Assembly (NCBI GenBank): GCA_035765775.1
Contig: DASTWV010000002.1
Span: 1 to 55,477, forward strand
Reading direction: 5' to 3'
Source: Actinomycetota bacterium
GTDB taxonomy: Bacteria > Actinomycetota > CADDZG01 > JAHWKV01 > JAOPZY01
Length of the DNA: 55,477 bases
The number at the start of each line of letters is the position of its first letter. Within the stretch, counting starts at the first letter, position 1. The position numbers were made by a program, and so were the translations under genes. This document shows, piece after piece, positions 31,529 through 46,911 of the stretch. The notes beneath the pieces are model-generated. The model ran no database searches, had not been told where the DNA came from, and saw only the letters and a program-made list of their open reading frames with translations.

Positions 31529-31774
31529 GTGGTCATCGCAGTCGCAGTCGTGATGGGGATCATCGGTGGGCTGGTGGTCAAGGCTCTGTTCCTCAAGGAG
31601 TCCAAGCTGGCCTGGGACGCGATCTTCGGCCTGGTAGGCGGCGTCGCGGCCTATTACCTCTACCGCTCGCTCTCGACGGACGTTCTCCGGGCGGTCTTCG
31701 CCCTCGGCACCGCCGTCGTGATCGCCGGCCTGCTGCACGAGGCATGGACCCGCTTCTTCTCGAAGACGGCGTAG
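31529..31774 (+). CDS. Small membrane protein of unknown function
   Basis: The product is 81 aa with three hydrophobic segments (VIAVAVVMGIIGGLVVKALF, AIFGLVGGVAAYYLY, FALGTAVVIAGLLHEAW). The Gly-rich first helices loosely recall GlsB/YeaQ-type small membrane proteins, but the similarity is too weak for a name. A perfect AGGAGG lies five bases before GTG 31529. It stands between the sigma/anti-sigma pair and tRNA-Trp. Confidence 0.7.
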   Translation: MVIAVAVVMGIIGGLVVKALFLKESKLAWDAIFGLVGGVAAYYLYRSLSTDVLRAVFALGTAVVIAGLLHEAWTRFFSKTA

Positions 31775-31792
31775 TTACCCAGTTTCTCGGGA

Positions 31793-31817
31793 GGCGGGGG
31801 CGCTCAGCGCCCCCGCC
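31793..31817. terminator. GC-rich 12-bp hairpin terminator candidate
   Basis: GGCGGGGGCGCT and AGCGCCCCCGCC are perfectly complementary around a single base, 19 bases after the stop of the small membrane protein. There is no T-run. Hairpins of this strength without U-tracts are common at actinobacterial gene ends. Confidence 0.55.
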
Positions 31818-31822
31818 GCCGC

Positions 31823-31855
31823 GTCCGGCCCGGGTCCGGCCCGGGTCCGGCCCGC
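31823..31855. repeat. Three 11-bp tandem repeats
   Basis: GTCCGGCCCGG repeats three times, the last with one change, directly after the hairpin and before the tRNA-Trp promoter. Probably slippage-derived. Confidence 0.5.
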
Positions 31856-31889
31856 GTCCCGGCCCATGGGGGCGGGACGACGGCACCGA

Positions 31890-31918
31890 TTGCTCGCCCA
31901 ACAGCCGGTCTCTATACT
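31890..31918 (+). promoter_or_regulatory. Promoter for tRNA-Trp and the secE-nusG operon
   Basis: TTGCTC (31890-31895), a 17-base spacer and TATACT (31913-31918) form a good housekeeping-sigma promoter 34 bases before tRNA-Trp. Confidence 0.7.
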
Positions 31919-31952
31919 GGGCCCGGCCGTAGTGGGCGAATGTTGCGCGCAA

Positions 31953-32029
31953 AGGCCCGTAGCTCAATTTGGTAGAGCACCGGTCTCCAAAACCGGCGGT
32001 TGGGGGTTCAAGTCCCTCCGGGCCTGCCA
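31953..32029 (+). tRNA. tRNA-Trp (CCA) with encoded 3' CCA
   Basis: The acceptor AGGCCCG/CGGGCCT, D stem GCTC/GAGC, anticodon stem CCGGT/ACCGG with loop CTCCAAA (anticodon CCA) and T stem GGGGG/CCCTC pair. Discriminator G is followed by a genomic CCA, unlike the other tRNA genes here. Confidence 0.95.
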
Positions 32030-32089
32030 AACCTTAGAGTCCCGACCGAGCCCTGGACGAGCGAAGCATGTGGTAGGGGGAGTTGAGCA

Positions 32090-32374
32090 GTGAACCGAGA
32101 GACCAAGCGGGCGATGAAAAAGCGGGAGGACGCCGCCGACAAGCTGAAGCGGCCGACCCCCCAACAGGTGGCCGCCAAGCGGAAGCGGACCAAGCCCCGC
32201 GAGTTCGTGAAGGAGGTCCGCGGCGAGCTGGCCCGGGTGGCCTGGCCGAACCGGACCGAGGTGTTCACCTACACCCTCGTCGTGCTGGTGTCGGTCACCT
32301 TCTTCATGGTGGTCATCGGCGGCCTCGACTACGCCTTCACCAAACTTGCCGTGAAGCTGATCTCCGGTGGATGA
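32090..32374 (+). CDS. secE: Preprotein translocase subunit SecE
   Basis: The product is 94 aa. A basic cytosolic N-terminus is followed by the family segment [20 protein letters not shown] and one membrane helix ([24 protein letters not shown]). It starts with GTG 14 bases after a GGGGGAG. nusG follows 22 bases later. Confidence 0.95.
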   Translation: MNRETKRAMKKREDAADKLKRPTPQQVAAKRKRTKPREFVKEVRGELARVAWPNRTEVFTYTLVVLVSVTFFMVVIGGLDYAFTKLAVKLISGG

Positions 32375-32396
32375 GCCGGGGCTGGAGGACGAAGAG

Positions 32397-33032
32397 ATGA
32401 TCACCGATACCGCAGACGTCGAGGCCGAGACCACCACGGAGGAACCCACCGCCGAGGAGGAACCTGCCGAGGAGCTCGCCGAGGAGGAGTTCATCCCGCC
32501 CGCCGAGCGGCCGGGGGACTGGTACGTCGTGCACACCTACGCCGGCTACGAGAACAAGGTCAAGGCCAACCTCGACACCCGCATCCGTTCCATGAACATG
32601 GAGGACAAGATCTTCGAGGTTGTGATCCCGGTCGAGGACGTGATCGAGTTCAAGGGCGGCAAGAAGCAGGTGGTCCAGAAGCGGGTCTTCCCCGGCTACC
32701 TGATGGTGCGGATGTACGTCGACGACGACTCCTGGTACGTCGTGCGCAACACCCCCGGCGTCACCGGGTTCGTGGGCTCAGGGGCCAAGCCGGTCCCGCT
32801 GGCGGCCCGGGAGGTCGAGAAGATCCTCCAGGTGAAGCCGGTGGAGCGCCTGAAGCCGCGCCTGGAGTTCGAGATGGGCGAGAGCGTGCGGGTCGTCACC
32901 GGGCCGTTCGCCAATTTCACCGGCACCATCTCCGACATCAACGTTGACCAGTCGAAGGTCAAGGTCCTGGTCAACATCTTCGGCCGGGAAACCCCGGTGG
33001 AGCTTTCCTTCGAGCAGGTCGCCAAGCTGTAG
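32397..33032 (+). CDS. nusG: Transcription antitermination factor NusG
   Basis: The product is 211 aa from ATG 32397, which has GGAGG eight bases upstream; a GTG at 32367 overlapping secE would add 10 residues without a Shine-Dalgarno. The first 40 residues are Glu-rich and disordered, as in other actinobacteria. The NGN domain begins at [19 protein letters not shown], with [10 protein letters not shown] and [11 protein letters not shown]. The KOW domain is [19 protein letters not shown]. Confidence 0.96.
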   Translation: MITDTADVEAETTTEEPTAEEEPAEELAEEEFIPPAERPGDWYVVHTYAGYENKVKANLDTRIRSMNMEDKIFEVVIPVEDVIEFKGGKKQVVQKRVFPGYLMVRMYVDDDSWYVVRNTPGVTGFVGSGAKPVPLAAREVEKILQVKPVERLKPRLEFEMGESVRVVTGPFANFTGTISDINVDQSKVKVLVNIFGRETPVELSFEQVAKL

Positions 33033-33066
33033 CTCGCAGGTTCGGCATCCGGAAAGGATCGGTCCC

Positions 33067-33513
33067 ATGGCAGGCCCAGCACCACGTAAGAAGCGCAAGG
33101 TCGCAGCCATCGTGAAGCTGCAGATCCCGGCTGGGCAGGCCACCCCCGCCCCCCCGGTGGGCACAGCCCTCGGTCCCCACGGCGTGAACATCATGGAGTT
33201 CGTGCGCAGCTACAACGAGCGCACGGCCTCACAGGTGGGCACGGTGGTCCCGGTCCAGGTCACGGTGTACGAGGACCGCAGTTTCGAGTTCGTCCTGAAG
33301 ACCCCGCCCGCCTCGGTCCTGCTGAAGCAGGCCGCCAAGGCGCCGAAGGGATCGCCCGAGCCGCACAAGACCAAGGTGGGCACCATCAGCCGGGACGACG
33401 TGCGCCGCATCGCCGAGCTGAAGCTGCCGGACCTCAACGCCTACGACGTCGACCAGGCAATGCGCATCATCGAAGGGACCGCCCGCTCGATGGGTGTGTC
33501 GGTCGAGAGTTAA
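33067..33513 (+). CDS. rplK: 50S ribosomal protein L11
   Basis: The product is 148 aa. [25 protein letters not shown] and GVNIMEF are the L11 N-terminal signature; the C-terminal RNA-binding part contains [19 protein letters not shown] precedes the ATG. The proline-rich surface is the site of thiopeptide action and stringent-factor contact in this family. Confidence 0.97.
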   Translation: MAGPAPRKKRKVAAIVKLQIPAGQATPAPPVGTALGPHGVNIMEFVRSYNERTASQVGTVVPVQVTVYEDRSFEFVLKTPPASVLLKQAAKAPKGSPEPHKTKVGTISRDDVRRIAELKLPDLNAYDVDQAMRIIEGTARSMGVSVES

Positions 33514-33583
33514 TTTTTCGTTCGCTTTCGTGGGAGATCCCGGCCGTTCGGGCGGGGGTCGCCGGGACCACTGGAGGTCTGAG

Positions 33584-34309
33584 ATGGCACCGAAGGGCAA
33601 GCGGTACGAGTCTGCGGCGAAAGCCTTCGAGCGGGACACGTTCTACGGCGCCGCTGAGGCGCTGACCCTGGCCAAGTCGCTGGCCACGGCGAAGTTCGAC
33701 GAGACCATGGAGCTGAACCTCCGCCTCGGCGTCGATCCCCGCAAGGCCGACCAGGTGGTCCGGGGCTCGGTGAGCCTGCCCAAGGGCACCGGCAAGCAGG
33801 TGCGGGTGGCGGTCTTCGCCCAGGGCGACAAGGCCCGCGAAGCCGAGGAGGCGGGGGCCGAGATCGTAGGTGCCGCCGACCTGGTGGACCGCGTGCAGAA
33901 GGGCTTCACCGACTTCGATGTGGCCATCGCCACCCCCGACCTCATGCCGCAGGTGGGCAAGCTGGGCAAGATCCTCGGTCCCCGGGGCCTTATGCCCAAC
34001 CCGAAGTCGGGCACGGTGACCCCGGACGTGGCCAAAGCAGTGGGCGAGGTGAAGGCGGGCAAGATCGAGTACCGCACCGACCGCCAAGCCAACGTGCACA
34101 CCGTGATCGGCAAGGCCTCGTTCCCCGTCGAGGCGCTGACCGAGAACTACCTGGCCGTGATCGACGAGGTCACCCGGGCCAAGCCGGCAGCGGCCAAGGG
34201 CAAGTACATCAAGTCCGCAACGATCTCCTCGACGATGGGCCCGGGCGTGCGCATCGACACCGCCCGGATCAAGGAGCTGGCCGGCGAGGGAGCCGCAACC
34301 GCCAGCTGA
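33584..34309 (+). CDS. rplA: 50S ribosomal protein L1
   Basis: The product is 241 aa. Signatures are LNLRLGVDPRKADQVVRGSVSLPKGTGK, LMPQVGKLGKILGPRGLMPNPKSGTVT and the C-terminal MGPGVRID. GGAGGT lies five bases upstream of the ATG. It is usually the translational repressor of rplKA. The operon stops here; a reverse-strand toxin gene begins 19 bases later. Confidence 0.97.
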   Translation: MAPKGKRYESAAKAFERDTFYGAAEALTLAKSLATAKFDETMELNLRLGVDPRKADQVVRGSVSLPKGTGKQVRVAVFAQGDKAREAEEAGAEIVGAADLVDRVQKGFTDFDVAIATPDLMPQVGKLGKILGPRGLMPNPKSGTVTPDVAKAVGEVKAGKIEYRTDRQANVHTVIGKASFPVEALTENYLAVIDEVTRAKPAAAKGKYIKSATISSTMGPGVRIDTARIKELAGEGAATAS

Positions 34310-34328
34310 GCCGCATCTCGCTCGCTGG

Positions 34329-34721
34329 CTACTGGCCGACCGGCCAGTGCTCGATGACGATTCCGGGCATGGGAAAGTCCTTCACATTGCCGGTGGCGAG
34401 CCGTGCCCCAACGCCGGCTGCCGCGGCCGCCACGAGGCAATCGGCTTGACTGAGCGTTGTCCCGTGGGCGGCGAAGGTTCGTCGCCATGCCGCGGCTTGT
34501 TCCGCCACCCGGCGGCCCAGGACAGCCAGCCGGAGTCCGTCGAGGAGTAGCGCCACCGCCGCTTCCTCTCCGGGGTGGCATCCTCGCAGCAATTCTTCGA
34601 TATTGATGGCCGAGGTGAACGGCGTGTCGCCCGCGGCCCGGAGACTGCGCAGGCGGCCTCCAGCGGGCCGCCCACGGAGCGCGTCGATGAGGACCGTGGT
34701 GTCGAGCAGGATTGCGCCCAC
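34329..34721 (-). CDS. vapC: VapC-like PIN-domain toxin
   Basis: The product is 130 aa. Acidic PIN residues are visible in order: ILLDTTVLIDALRG (N-terminal Asp), NIEELLRG (Glu), SQADCLVAA (Asp) and TGNVKDFP (Asp). It should be a ribonuclease. Start GTG 34721 gives a standard PIN N-terminus and lies 11 bases after the antitoxin stop. It is convergent with rplA. Confidence 0.87.
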   Translation of the reverse strand: MGAILLDTTVLIDALRGRPAGGRLRSLRAAGDTPFTSAINIEELLRGCHPGEEAAVALLLDGLRLAVLGRRVAEQAAAWRRTFAAHGTTLSQADCLVAAAAAGVGARLATGNVKDFPMPGIVIEHWPVGQ

Positions 34722-34732
34722 GCGGCCCCGGG

Positions 34733-34972
34733 TCAGCCGACCCGGCGCTCGTCGCCCCTGCGCTGGGCGTGGACCCAAGCGCCCGGATCCTCATCCCAGT
34801 CGTGGTCGCGGTCGGGGATGCCACCCAACGCAGCGATCACGTCGTCCCAACGTCGCTCGTCCTCCAGCACGCGCCGGATGGTCTCGGAGATGAACGCGCT
34901 GCGGTGCCGGGGACCGACGCGCTCATCAAGCGCCGCGACCAAGTCGTCCTCAAGTACAATGTGTAGACGCAC
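34733..34972 (-). CDS. vapB: VapB-like ribbon-helix-helix antitoxin
   Basis: The product is 79 aa from GTG 34972 (RLHIVLEDDLVAALDERVGPRHRSAFISETIRRVL), a classic RHH strand and helices, with an acidic tail that would bind the toxin. GTG 34978 is two codons upstream, but 34972 lies six bases after the -10 TAGCTT, matching the leaderless pattern seen elsewhere in the window. Confidence 0.85.
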   Translation of the reverse strand: MRLHIVLEDDLVAALDERVGPRHRSAFISETIRRVLEDERRWDDVIAALGGIPDRDHDWDEDPGAWVHAQRRGDERRVG

Positions 34973-34978
34973 GCCCAC

Positions 34979-34984
34979 AAGCTA
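34979..34984 (-). promoter_or_regulatory. -10 element of vapBC (leaderless)
   Basis: TAGCTT on the minus strand is followed by six bases and GTG 34972. Confidence 0.45.
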
Positions 34985-35054
34985 GCACACACATCTCGGT
35001 GTGCGCCCGCGACGCGGATACTGCCCTTCGCAGCAGAGAAGAGAGTTCCGGATA

Positions 35055-35103
35055 AGTCTGTGAGTGTTTAGGGGTGCTATAGGATACTGAGCACTCACAG
35101 ACT
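35055..35103. repeat. 12-bp perfect inverted repeat around 25 bases
   Basis: AGTCTGTGAGTG (35055-35066) and CACTCACAGACT (35092-35103) are exact complements. The 25-base AT-richer core contains a smaller inverted pair GTGCT/AGCAC and TAGGAT. It lies between vapB and the rplJ leader. Candidates are a vapBC operator, a terminal-repeat or recombination footprint, or a terminator for neither strand (no T-run). Confidence 0.6.
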
Positions 35104-35190
35104 ATGTCACCGTGTAGCGAGATGCCTAAAGTGGCCGGGAATATGCTTCTGATTGGCCCTCCGGCGCGGCGGAAGCCCGGGCCCGCCCTC

Positions 35191-35199
35191 TGGTACCAT
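35191..35199 (+). promoter_or_regulatory. Extended -10 promoter of the rplJL operon
   Basis: TGGTACCAT carries TG-N-TACCAT, an extended -10, a few bases before the structured leader. No good -35 is visible, as expected for an extended -10 promoter. Confidence 0.5.
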
Positions 35200-35204
35200 G
35201 ACCC

Positions 35205-35332
35205 CGCCGTAGACCGCCGGTGGCCCGCCAGCTTAGGGCCCGAAATCGTCCGGGACCGCCCGGAGAGCCTGCCGAGGCGCACGAGGAGTCGATCATTCGC
35301 GCGGCCTGCCGTCTCCGGCGGGCCGTTTTTTT
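35205..35332 (+). ncRNA. L10 (rplJ) leader with attenuator
   Basis: A GC-rich leader of about 130 bases lies between the promoter and rplJ and ends in an intrinsic terminator. Position and layout match the ribosomal protein L10 leader, where the L10-L12 complex binds nascent RNA and shuts off rplJL. I identify it from context and the terminator, not by a covariance search. Confidence 0.65.
35304..35332 (+). terminator. Rho-independent attenuator in the rplJ leader
   Basis: GCCTGCCG and CGGCGGGC form an 8-bp stem (one G-U) with loop TCTC, followed by CG and seven T. It ends 28 bases before ATG of rplJ. Confidence 0.8.
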
Positions 35333-35360
35333 GTTCCGGCGACAGGAAGGTCGAAACGCT

Positions 35361-35915
35361 ATGCCCAAGCCAGAGAAGGTCGAGGCGATCGAGGAGCTGG
35401 TGGGCGACTTCACCAGCTCGCAGGCCGCCCTGCTCGCCTCGTTCCGGGGCCTGAAGGTCGCCGAGCTCACCGAGCTCCGGCGGGCACTCACCCCCACCCA
35501 GACCGAGTTCAAGGTGGTCAAGAACACCCTGGCCCGCATCGCCGCCCGGGAGGCCGGCATGGAGGCCCTGGTGCCGCTGCTCGAAGGCTCCACCGCCATT
35601 GCCTTCGTCAAGGGCGACCCGGTGGCCGCCGCCAAGGGCTTGGACGAGGTGGCCAAGAAGTACCCGGCCCTCGTCGTCAAGGGCGGCCTGATGGACGGCA
35701 AGGTGCTGACCCCGGAGCGTGCCCTCGCCCTGGCGAGCGTGAAGCCGCGGGAGGTGCTCCTCGCTGGCCTCGCCGGGGCCATCAAGTCACCGGTGGCCAC
35801 CGTGGTGGGCATGGTGGCCGCCCCGGTCCGCAGCCTGGCCTACGCCTTCGGTGCCTACCGGGACAAGCTGAGTGGCGGCGACACCCCGCCCGCCGCCGAG
35901 CCCGAAGCGGCATAA
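35361..35915 (+). CDS. rplJ: 50S ribosomal protein L10
   Basis: The product is 184 aa. [34 protein letters not shown] and [13 protein letters not shown] are L10 signatures. The C-terminal helix that carries L7/L12 dimers ends in an Ala/Pro/Glu tail. AGGAAGG precedes the start. Expression is expected to be controlled by the upstream leader. Confidence 0.97.
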   Translation: MPKPEKVEAIEELVGDFTSSQAALLASFRGLKVAELTELRRALTPTQTEFKVVKNTLARIAAREAGMEALVPLLEGSTAIAFVKGDPVAAAKGLDEVAKKYPALVVKGGLMDGKVLTPERALALASVKPREVLLAGLAGAIKSPVATVVGMVAAPVRSLAYAFGAYRDKLSGGDTPPAAEPEAA

Positions 35916-35956
35916 CCACTAACCAACCAACAAGAACAACCAGAGAGGAGAACACC

Positions 35957-36343
35957 ATGGCCAAGCTTTCGACCGACGAGCTGCTGGACGCGATCGGCTC
36001 GCTGACCCTGCTCGAGGTCTCAGACTTCGTAAAGGCCTTTGAGGAGCGCTTCGGCGTCTCCGCCGCTGCGCCGGTTGCGGTTGCCGCGGCGGGCGGCGGG
36101 GCTGGGGCAGCGGCCGAGCCCGAGGAGGAGAAGGACGAGTTCGACGTCATCCTCCTGGCCGCCGGCGAGAAGAAGATCCAGGTCATCAAGGAGGTCCGTG
36201 CCCTCACCCAGCTCGGGCTGAAGGAAGCCAAGGACCTGGTGGACGGTGCCCCCAAGCCGGTGCTCGAGAAGGTCAACAAGGAGACGGCCGAGAAGGCCAA
36301 GGCCCAGCTCGAGTCCGCCGGAGGGTCGGTCGAACTCAAATAG
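35957..36343 (+). CDS. rplL: 50S ribosomal protein L7/L12
   Basis: The product is 128 aa. The N-terminal dimer helix ([30 protein letters not shown]), an Ala/Gly hinge near residues 38-57, and the C-terminal factor-binding domain ([34 protein letters not shown]) are all present. GAGAGGAG lies six bases before the ATG. Confidence 0.97.
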   Translation: MAKLSTDELLDAIGSLTLLEVSDFVKAFEERFGVSAAAPVAVAAAGGGAGAAAEPEEEKDEFDVILLAAGEKKIQVIKEVRALTQLGLKEAKDLVDGAPKPVLEKVNKETAEKAKAQLESAGGSVELK

Positions 36344-36382
36344 GCGGTGCACCCGGCCCGGCCGCCCGCAGGTTGGGAAGTC

Positions 36383-36412
36383 TTGACAACCTCGGGCGCC
36401 CGGGCCTACCAT
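36383..36412 (+). promoter_or_regulatory. Promoter P1 of rpoBC
   Basis: TTGACA (36383-36388), an 18-base spacer and TACCAT (36407-36412). The consensus -35 makes it a strong candidate. It lies 40 bases after rplL and gives an rpoB leader of about 240 bases. Confidence 0.7.
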
Positions 36413-36467
36413 GCCTAGGTCTTCTCAAAACTGGATACGAGTCTGCGACTTCGGCCAACGATTTAGG

Positions 36468-36496
36468 TTGACGGGCGGTAGCCATGGTGCTACTAT
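36468..36496 (+). promoter_or_regulatory. Promoter P2 of rpoBC
   Basis: TTGACG (36468-36473), a 17-base spacer and TACTAT (36491-36496). A leader of about 155 bases (to 36657) follows, in which I see no terminator. The whole rplL-rpoB gap of 314 bases holds only these promoters and untranslated RNA. Confidence 0.7.
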
Positions 36497-36657
36497 GCCC
36501 GTTTGCTGTGTTTCTGCACTCATTTCAGCGGACCCAGACCACCAGCAGGCGCGCAATGGGGGAAATCTCGCGCTCGCCAACCGGCCAAGTGAACGTTCTC
36601 GTAGTTTGATCGCGTACGTGACCCACACGTCGTACCAGCCGTAGAAGGAGGCACTGC

Positions 36658-40122
<3,465 letters not shown>

Positions 40123-40123
40123 G

Positions 40124-44071
<3,948 letters not shown>

Positions 44072-44095
44072 CTTCTCCGGGTTCGGTTGCGGTCT

Positions 44096-44119
44096 GGGGC
44101 CGCCCTTCGGGGCGGCCCC
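44096..44119 (+). terminator. Terminator after rpoC
   Basis: GGGGCCGCCC and GGGCGGCCCC form a perfect 10-bp stem with a TTCG tetraloop, 24 bases after the rpoC stop. Only three T follow (GCGCGTTTGG), so it is a strong hairpin with a weak U-tract. Confidence 0.75.
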
Positions 44120-44163
44120 GGCGCGTTTGGACGAATGGCTCAAGGGCATAAAGAAACCCTCAT

Positions 44164-44192
44164 TTGACCGTCGTTCGTACGCTAGATAGTCT
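44164..44192 (+). promoter_or_regulatory. Promoter of the ABC exporter gene
   Basis: TTGACC (44164-44169), 17 bases and TAGTCT (44187-44192). A leader of about 75 bases leads to GTG 44273. Confidence 0.65.
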
Positions 44193-44272
44193 GGAAGTTC
44201 TCAAGCGGGTCTTAAGGTCGACTGTCTGGTCGGACCGGCCCGCCGGCAGGACCAGGGGAACGGGGGCCCAGG

Positions 44273-46777
44273 GTGCTCGATGTCCTTCGTGGTGTCTCGG
44301 AGGAGATGCTGCGGGCGGCCTCGCCTGCCTCGGGGCATCTGAACGTCCTGTCGTACGTTCGAGGGCCGGCAATCCTCATCGTCGGGGTGCTGGCCGTCCT
44401 GGCCGTGCGGTCCACCGGGCGCCGGCGGGCGATGCGGGAGGCGCGAGCGGAGCTGCCCGGCCCCGTTGAAGGGAAACTTGTGGAAACCGCCGCCACTATG
44501 GCGGTCCAATCCACAAGTTTTGCCTGGGGCGAGCCTGAACCCGATCTTGGACCCGATCTTGGACCCGATCTTGGGCCCGAGCCCGGTGCACCGGCTGGTC
44601 CCAACGGGGTCTCTGCGCCCTGGGCACCAGCCCCGGCGCCCGACGCCCTGCCGCTGGTCCTCCTGGACGGCACCACCCCCACCGCGGTGGTCAGCTCCAC
44701 CCGGGCCTCGCGCCGCTCCACCGAGGAGCCTCCCGCCCGGGAACGCAGGGCGAAGGCCAGGACCAGGGGCCCCGACCCGCAACCCCAGAACAAGCCCGAG
44801 AAGCACGCCGGCAGGAAGGCCAGGAAGGCCGCCCCCGAGCTGTCCATGGCGCCCTACACCCCGCCGCCCGAGCCCCCCGCCGATCATCAGGCCCCCGCCG
44901 GCAAGCCCCGCCGGGCCGACCGCCCGCGCAGCCCGGCGAAGACGCTGCGCCGGTTCCTCCGGCCCTACCGGTGGCGTCTCGGGGTGGCGTCCGTCCTGTC
45001 GGTCATGGAGACCACGCTGGAGGTGCTCCGCCCGTGGCCCCTGGCGCTGGCGGTGGACTATGCCATCGGGGGCAAGCGGCTGACCGGCTGGCTGGCCCCC
45101 CTGCGCCCGCTCACGCCCGGGCAGCTGGCCGGGGTGGCGGCGCTCAGCCTGCTGGTGATCGTCGCGGTGGGCGGCCTGATGAAATACCTCATCGAGTGCC
45201 TGATCGGGTCGGCCTCCGAGCGCATCGGCGCCGACATCCGGGTGGCCGCCTTCGCCAAGCTCACATCCCTCTCCCTGCGCTTCCACGACCGCAACCGCAC
45301 CGGCGACCTCGTCACCCGCCTGACCTCCGACGTCAGCCGGGTGCAGGACGCCACGGTGGCCTGGTTCGAGACCCTGGTGCCCGAGGGGCTCTCGCTGCTC
45401 GGCATGATGGGGGTGCTGTTCGTCATCGACCGGGAGCTCGGGGCAGCCGCTCTCGTGGTCATCCCCATCCTGAGCGTCCTCGGGGTGGTGTCCCGGCGGC
45501 GGATCCGGGAGGTGCAGCGCCAGACACGCACTCTCTTCGGCAACATGGCAAGCCGGGCCACCGACTCGTTGCGCAACGTCCGGGTGGTGCAGGCCTTCGC
45601 CCGGGGGCACCATGAACAGCGCCGCTTCCGCTCCGCCTCCGACGACGCGGCCGGCAGTGCGGTCGAGGCGGTCGAGGTCATGGCGCGGTTCGCGCCGCTC
45701 ACCGAGTCTGTTCTCGCCGCCGGCTCCGGCCTGGTGCTCTTCGTCGGGGTGCTCCGGGTCATCGACCACCGGCTCTCCGTCGGGACGCTCCTGGTGGTGC
45801 TGACGTACGTCACTGGGATGTACGGCCCCATCGGCGCCCTGACCCGGATGGTGTCGATGATGGCGAAGGGCACCGCCAGCCGGGAGCGGCTCGCCGAGAT
45901 CCTGAACTGTGACGAGGTGGTGAGCGAGAAGCCGAATCCCGCCGAGATGCCGGCCGGGATGCTGGGGCTGTCCTTGGACGGCGTCAGCTTTGCCTACCGG
46001 GACGGGAGCCCGGCGGTGTCCGATCTGAGTTTCCAGGTGCTGCCCGGCGAGGTCGCCTGCGTGGTCGGGGCGAGCGGTGCGGGCAAGTCCACCCTGCTCT
46101 CCCTCCTGCTGCGCCTCTACGACCCCGACGAGGGCACGATCCGGGTCAACGGCCAAGACCTGCGCAACATCCGGCTCGCGGGCCTGCGCGACCGCCTGTC
46201 GCTGGTCCCCCAGGACCCCTGGATCCTCGACGGCACCGTCGAGGACAACATCATCTTCGGCCAGCCCAACGCCACCCCGGGCGACGTCCGGCAGGCGGCC
46301 GCCCTGGCCCTGGTGGACGAGTTCGTGGACCGGATGCCCGACGGCTACGCCACCGAGGTGGGCGAAGGGGGCGGCCAGCTCTCGGGCGGCCAGCGCCGGC
46401 GCCTGGCGCTCGCCCGGGCCATCGTCCGGGACTGCTCGTTGCTGCTGCTGGACGAGCCCACCAACGGCCTGGACGCCGAGTCCGAGGCCACCGTGATGGC
46501 CGCCCTGCGCCGGGCGATCGAGGGCCGCACGGCGATCATCGTCTCGCACGCCCTCAGCGTGGCGGCGGGGTCCGACTGGGTGATCGTCCTCGAGGGAGGC
46601 CGGATCGCCGAGCAGGGGCGCCCGGTGGACCTGCTGGCGGCCGGCGGGGCCTTCGCCCGCCTCTGGTCGTTCCAGGGGCTGCCGGACGTGGCCACCATCG
46701 TCGCCCGCTCGGACGCCCTGGCGCCTAAGCGTTCGGGAGGATTCGGCCGCCGGCGCACCGGGGCCATGGCTTCATGA
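44273..46777 (+). CDS. Type I ABC exporter with N-terminal membrane anchor and long linker
   Basis: The product is 834 aa. Residues 31-46 form an extra membrane helix ([16 protein letters not shown]). Residues about 50-220 are a Pro/Arg-rich disordered linker with three GPDL repeats. The exporter core follows: six-helix ABC membrane domain (about 222-530), Walker A GASGAGKS (599-606), signature LSGGQ (703-707), Walker B with D727-E728 and H759. Permease and ATPase are fused, so a homodimer is likely. No C39 peptidase domain is seen. Substrate unknown; a 39-aa peptide gene follows. Confidence 0.88.
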   Translation: MLDVLRGVSEEMLRAASPASGHLNVLSYVRGPAILIVGVLAVLAVRSTGRRRAMREARAELPGPVEGKLVETAATMAVQSTSFAWGEPEPDLGPDLGPDLGPEPGAPAGPNGVSAPWAPAPAPDALPLVLLDGTTPTAVVSSTRASRRSTEEPPARERRAKARTRGPDPQPQNKPEKHAGRKARKAAPELSMAPYTPPPEPPADHQAPAGKPRRADRPRSPAKTLRRFLRPYRWRLGVASVLSVMETTLEVLRPWPLALAVDYAIGGKRLTGWLAPLRPLTPGQLAGVAALSLLVIVAVGGLMKYLIECLIGSASERIGADIRVAAFAKLTSLSLRFHDRNRTGDLVTRLTSDVSRVQDATVAWFETLVPEGLSLLGMMGVLFVIDRELGAAALVVIPILSVLGVVSRRRIREVQRQTRTLFGNMASRATDSLRNVRVVQAFARGHHEQRRFRSASDDAAGSAVEAVEVMARFAPLTESVLAAGSGLVLFVGVLRVIDHRLSVGTLLVVLTYVTGMYGPIGALTRMVSMMAKGTASRERLAEILNCDEVVSEKPNPAEMPAGMLGLSLDGVSFAYRDGSPAVSDLSFQVLPGEVACVVGASGAGKSTLLSLLLRLYDPDEGTIRVNGQDLRNIRLAGLRDRLSLVPQDPWILDGTVEDNIIFGQPNATPGDVRQAAALALVDEFVDRMPDGYATEVGEGGGQLSGGQRRRLALARAIVRDCSLLLLDEPTNGLDAESEATVMAALRRAIEGRTAIIVSHALSVAAGSDWVIVLEGGRIAEQGRPVDLLAAGGAFARLWSFQGLPDVATIVARSDALAPKRSGGFGRRRTGAMAS
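44474..44520 (+). repeat. Nested inverted repeat inside the exporter linker region
   Basis: AAACTTGTGGA (44474-44484) and TCCACAAGTTT (44510-44520) are perfect 11-bp arms. Inside them ACCGCC (44486-44491) and GGCGGT (44500-44505) form a second stem. The run TTTTG follows the 3' arm. It is embedded in the reading frame of the linker, so it is either a coding relic of an insertion or an RNA element acting during transcription. Confidence 0.6.
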
Positions 46778-46797
46778 TGAAGTTTTTTTAAGGAGAA

Positions 46798-46911
46798 ATG
46801 GAGACGTTCGCGCACGCATCGGTTTCGATACGGGGTAACAAACCAATAGTATCCATGACAGGGCTGCACTCTGAGACGAGAGTGCCAACGGGGGAAAGGG
46901 GAAAGAAATGA
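46798..46911 (+). CDS. Possible 37-aa ORF preceding the Asp/Gly peptide
   Basis: ATG 46798 opens 37 codons (METFAHASVSIRGNKP...) whose TGA overlaps the ATG of the next small gene. AAGGAG is present but only two bases from the ATG, too close for efficient use. It lies 20 bases after the exporter stop. Support is weak: it may be leader RNA instead. Confidence 0.25.
   Translation: METFAHASVSIRGNKPIVSMTGLHSETRVPTGERGKK
46866..46885 (+). promoter_or_regulatory. Stem-loop upstream of the Asp/Gly peptide gene
   Basis: GCACTCT and AGAGTGC form a perfect 7-bp stem with a 6-base loop, ending 22 bases before ATG 46908. It could protect or regulate the small transcript. A TAGTAT -10-like element lies at about 46846. 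Confidence 0.4.

Noticed and set aside
32367-32396. nusG starting at GTG 32367
   Set aside because: No Shine-Dalgarno there, whereas ATG 32397 has GGAGG at eight bases; the added residues are not conserved-looking.
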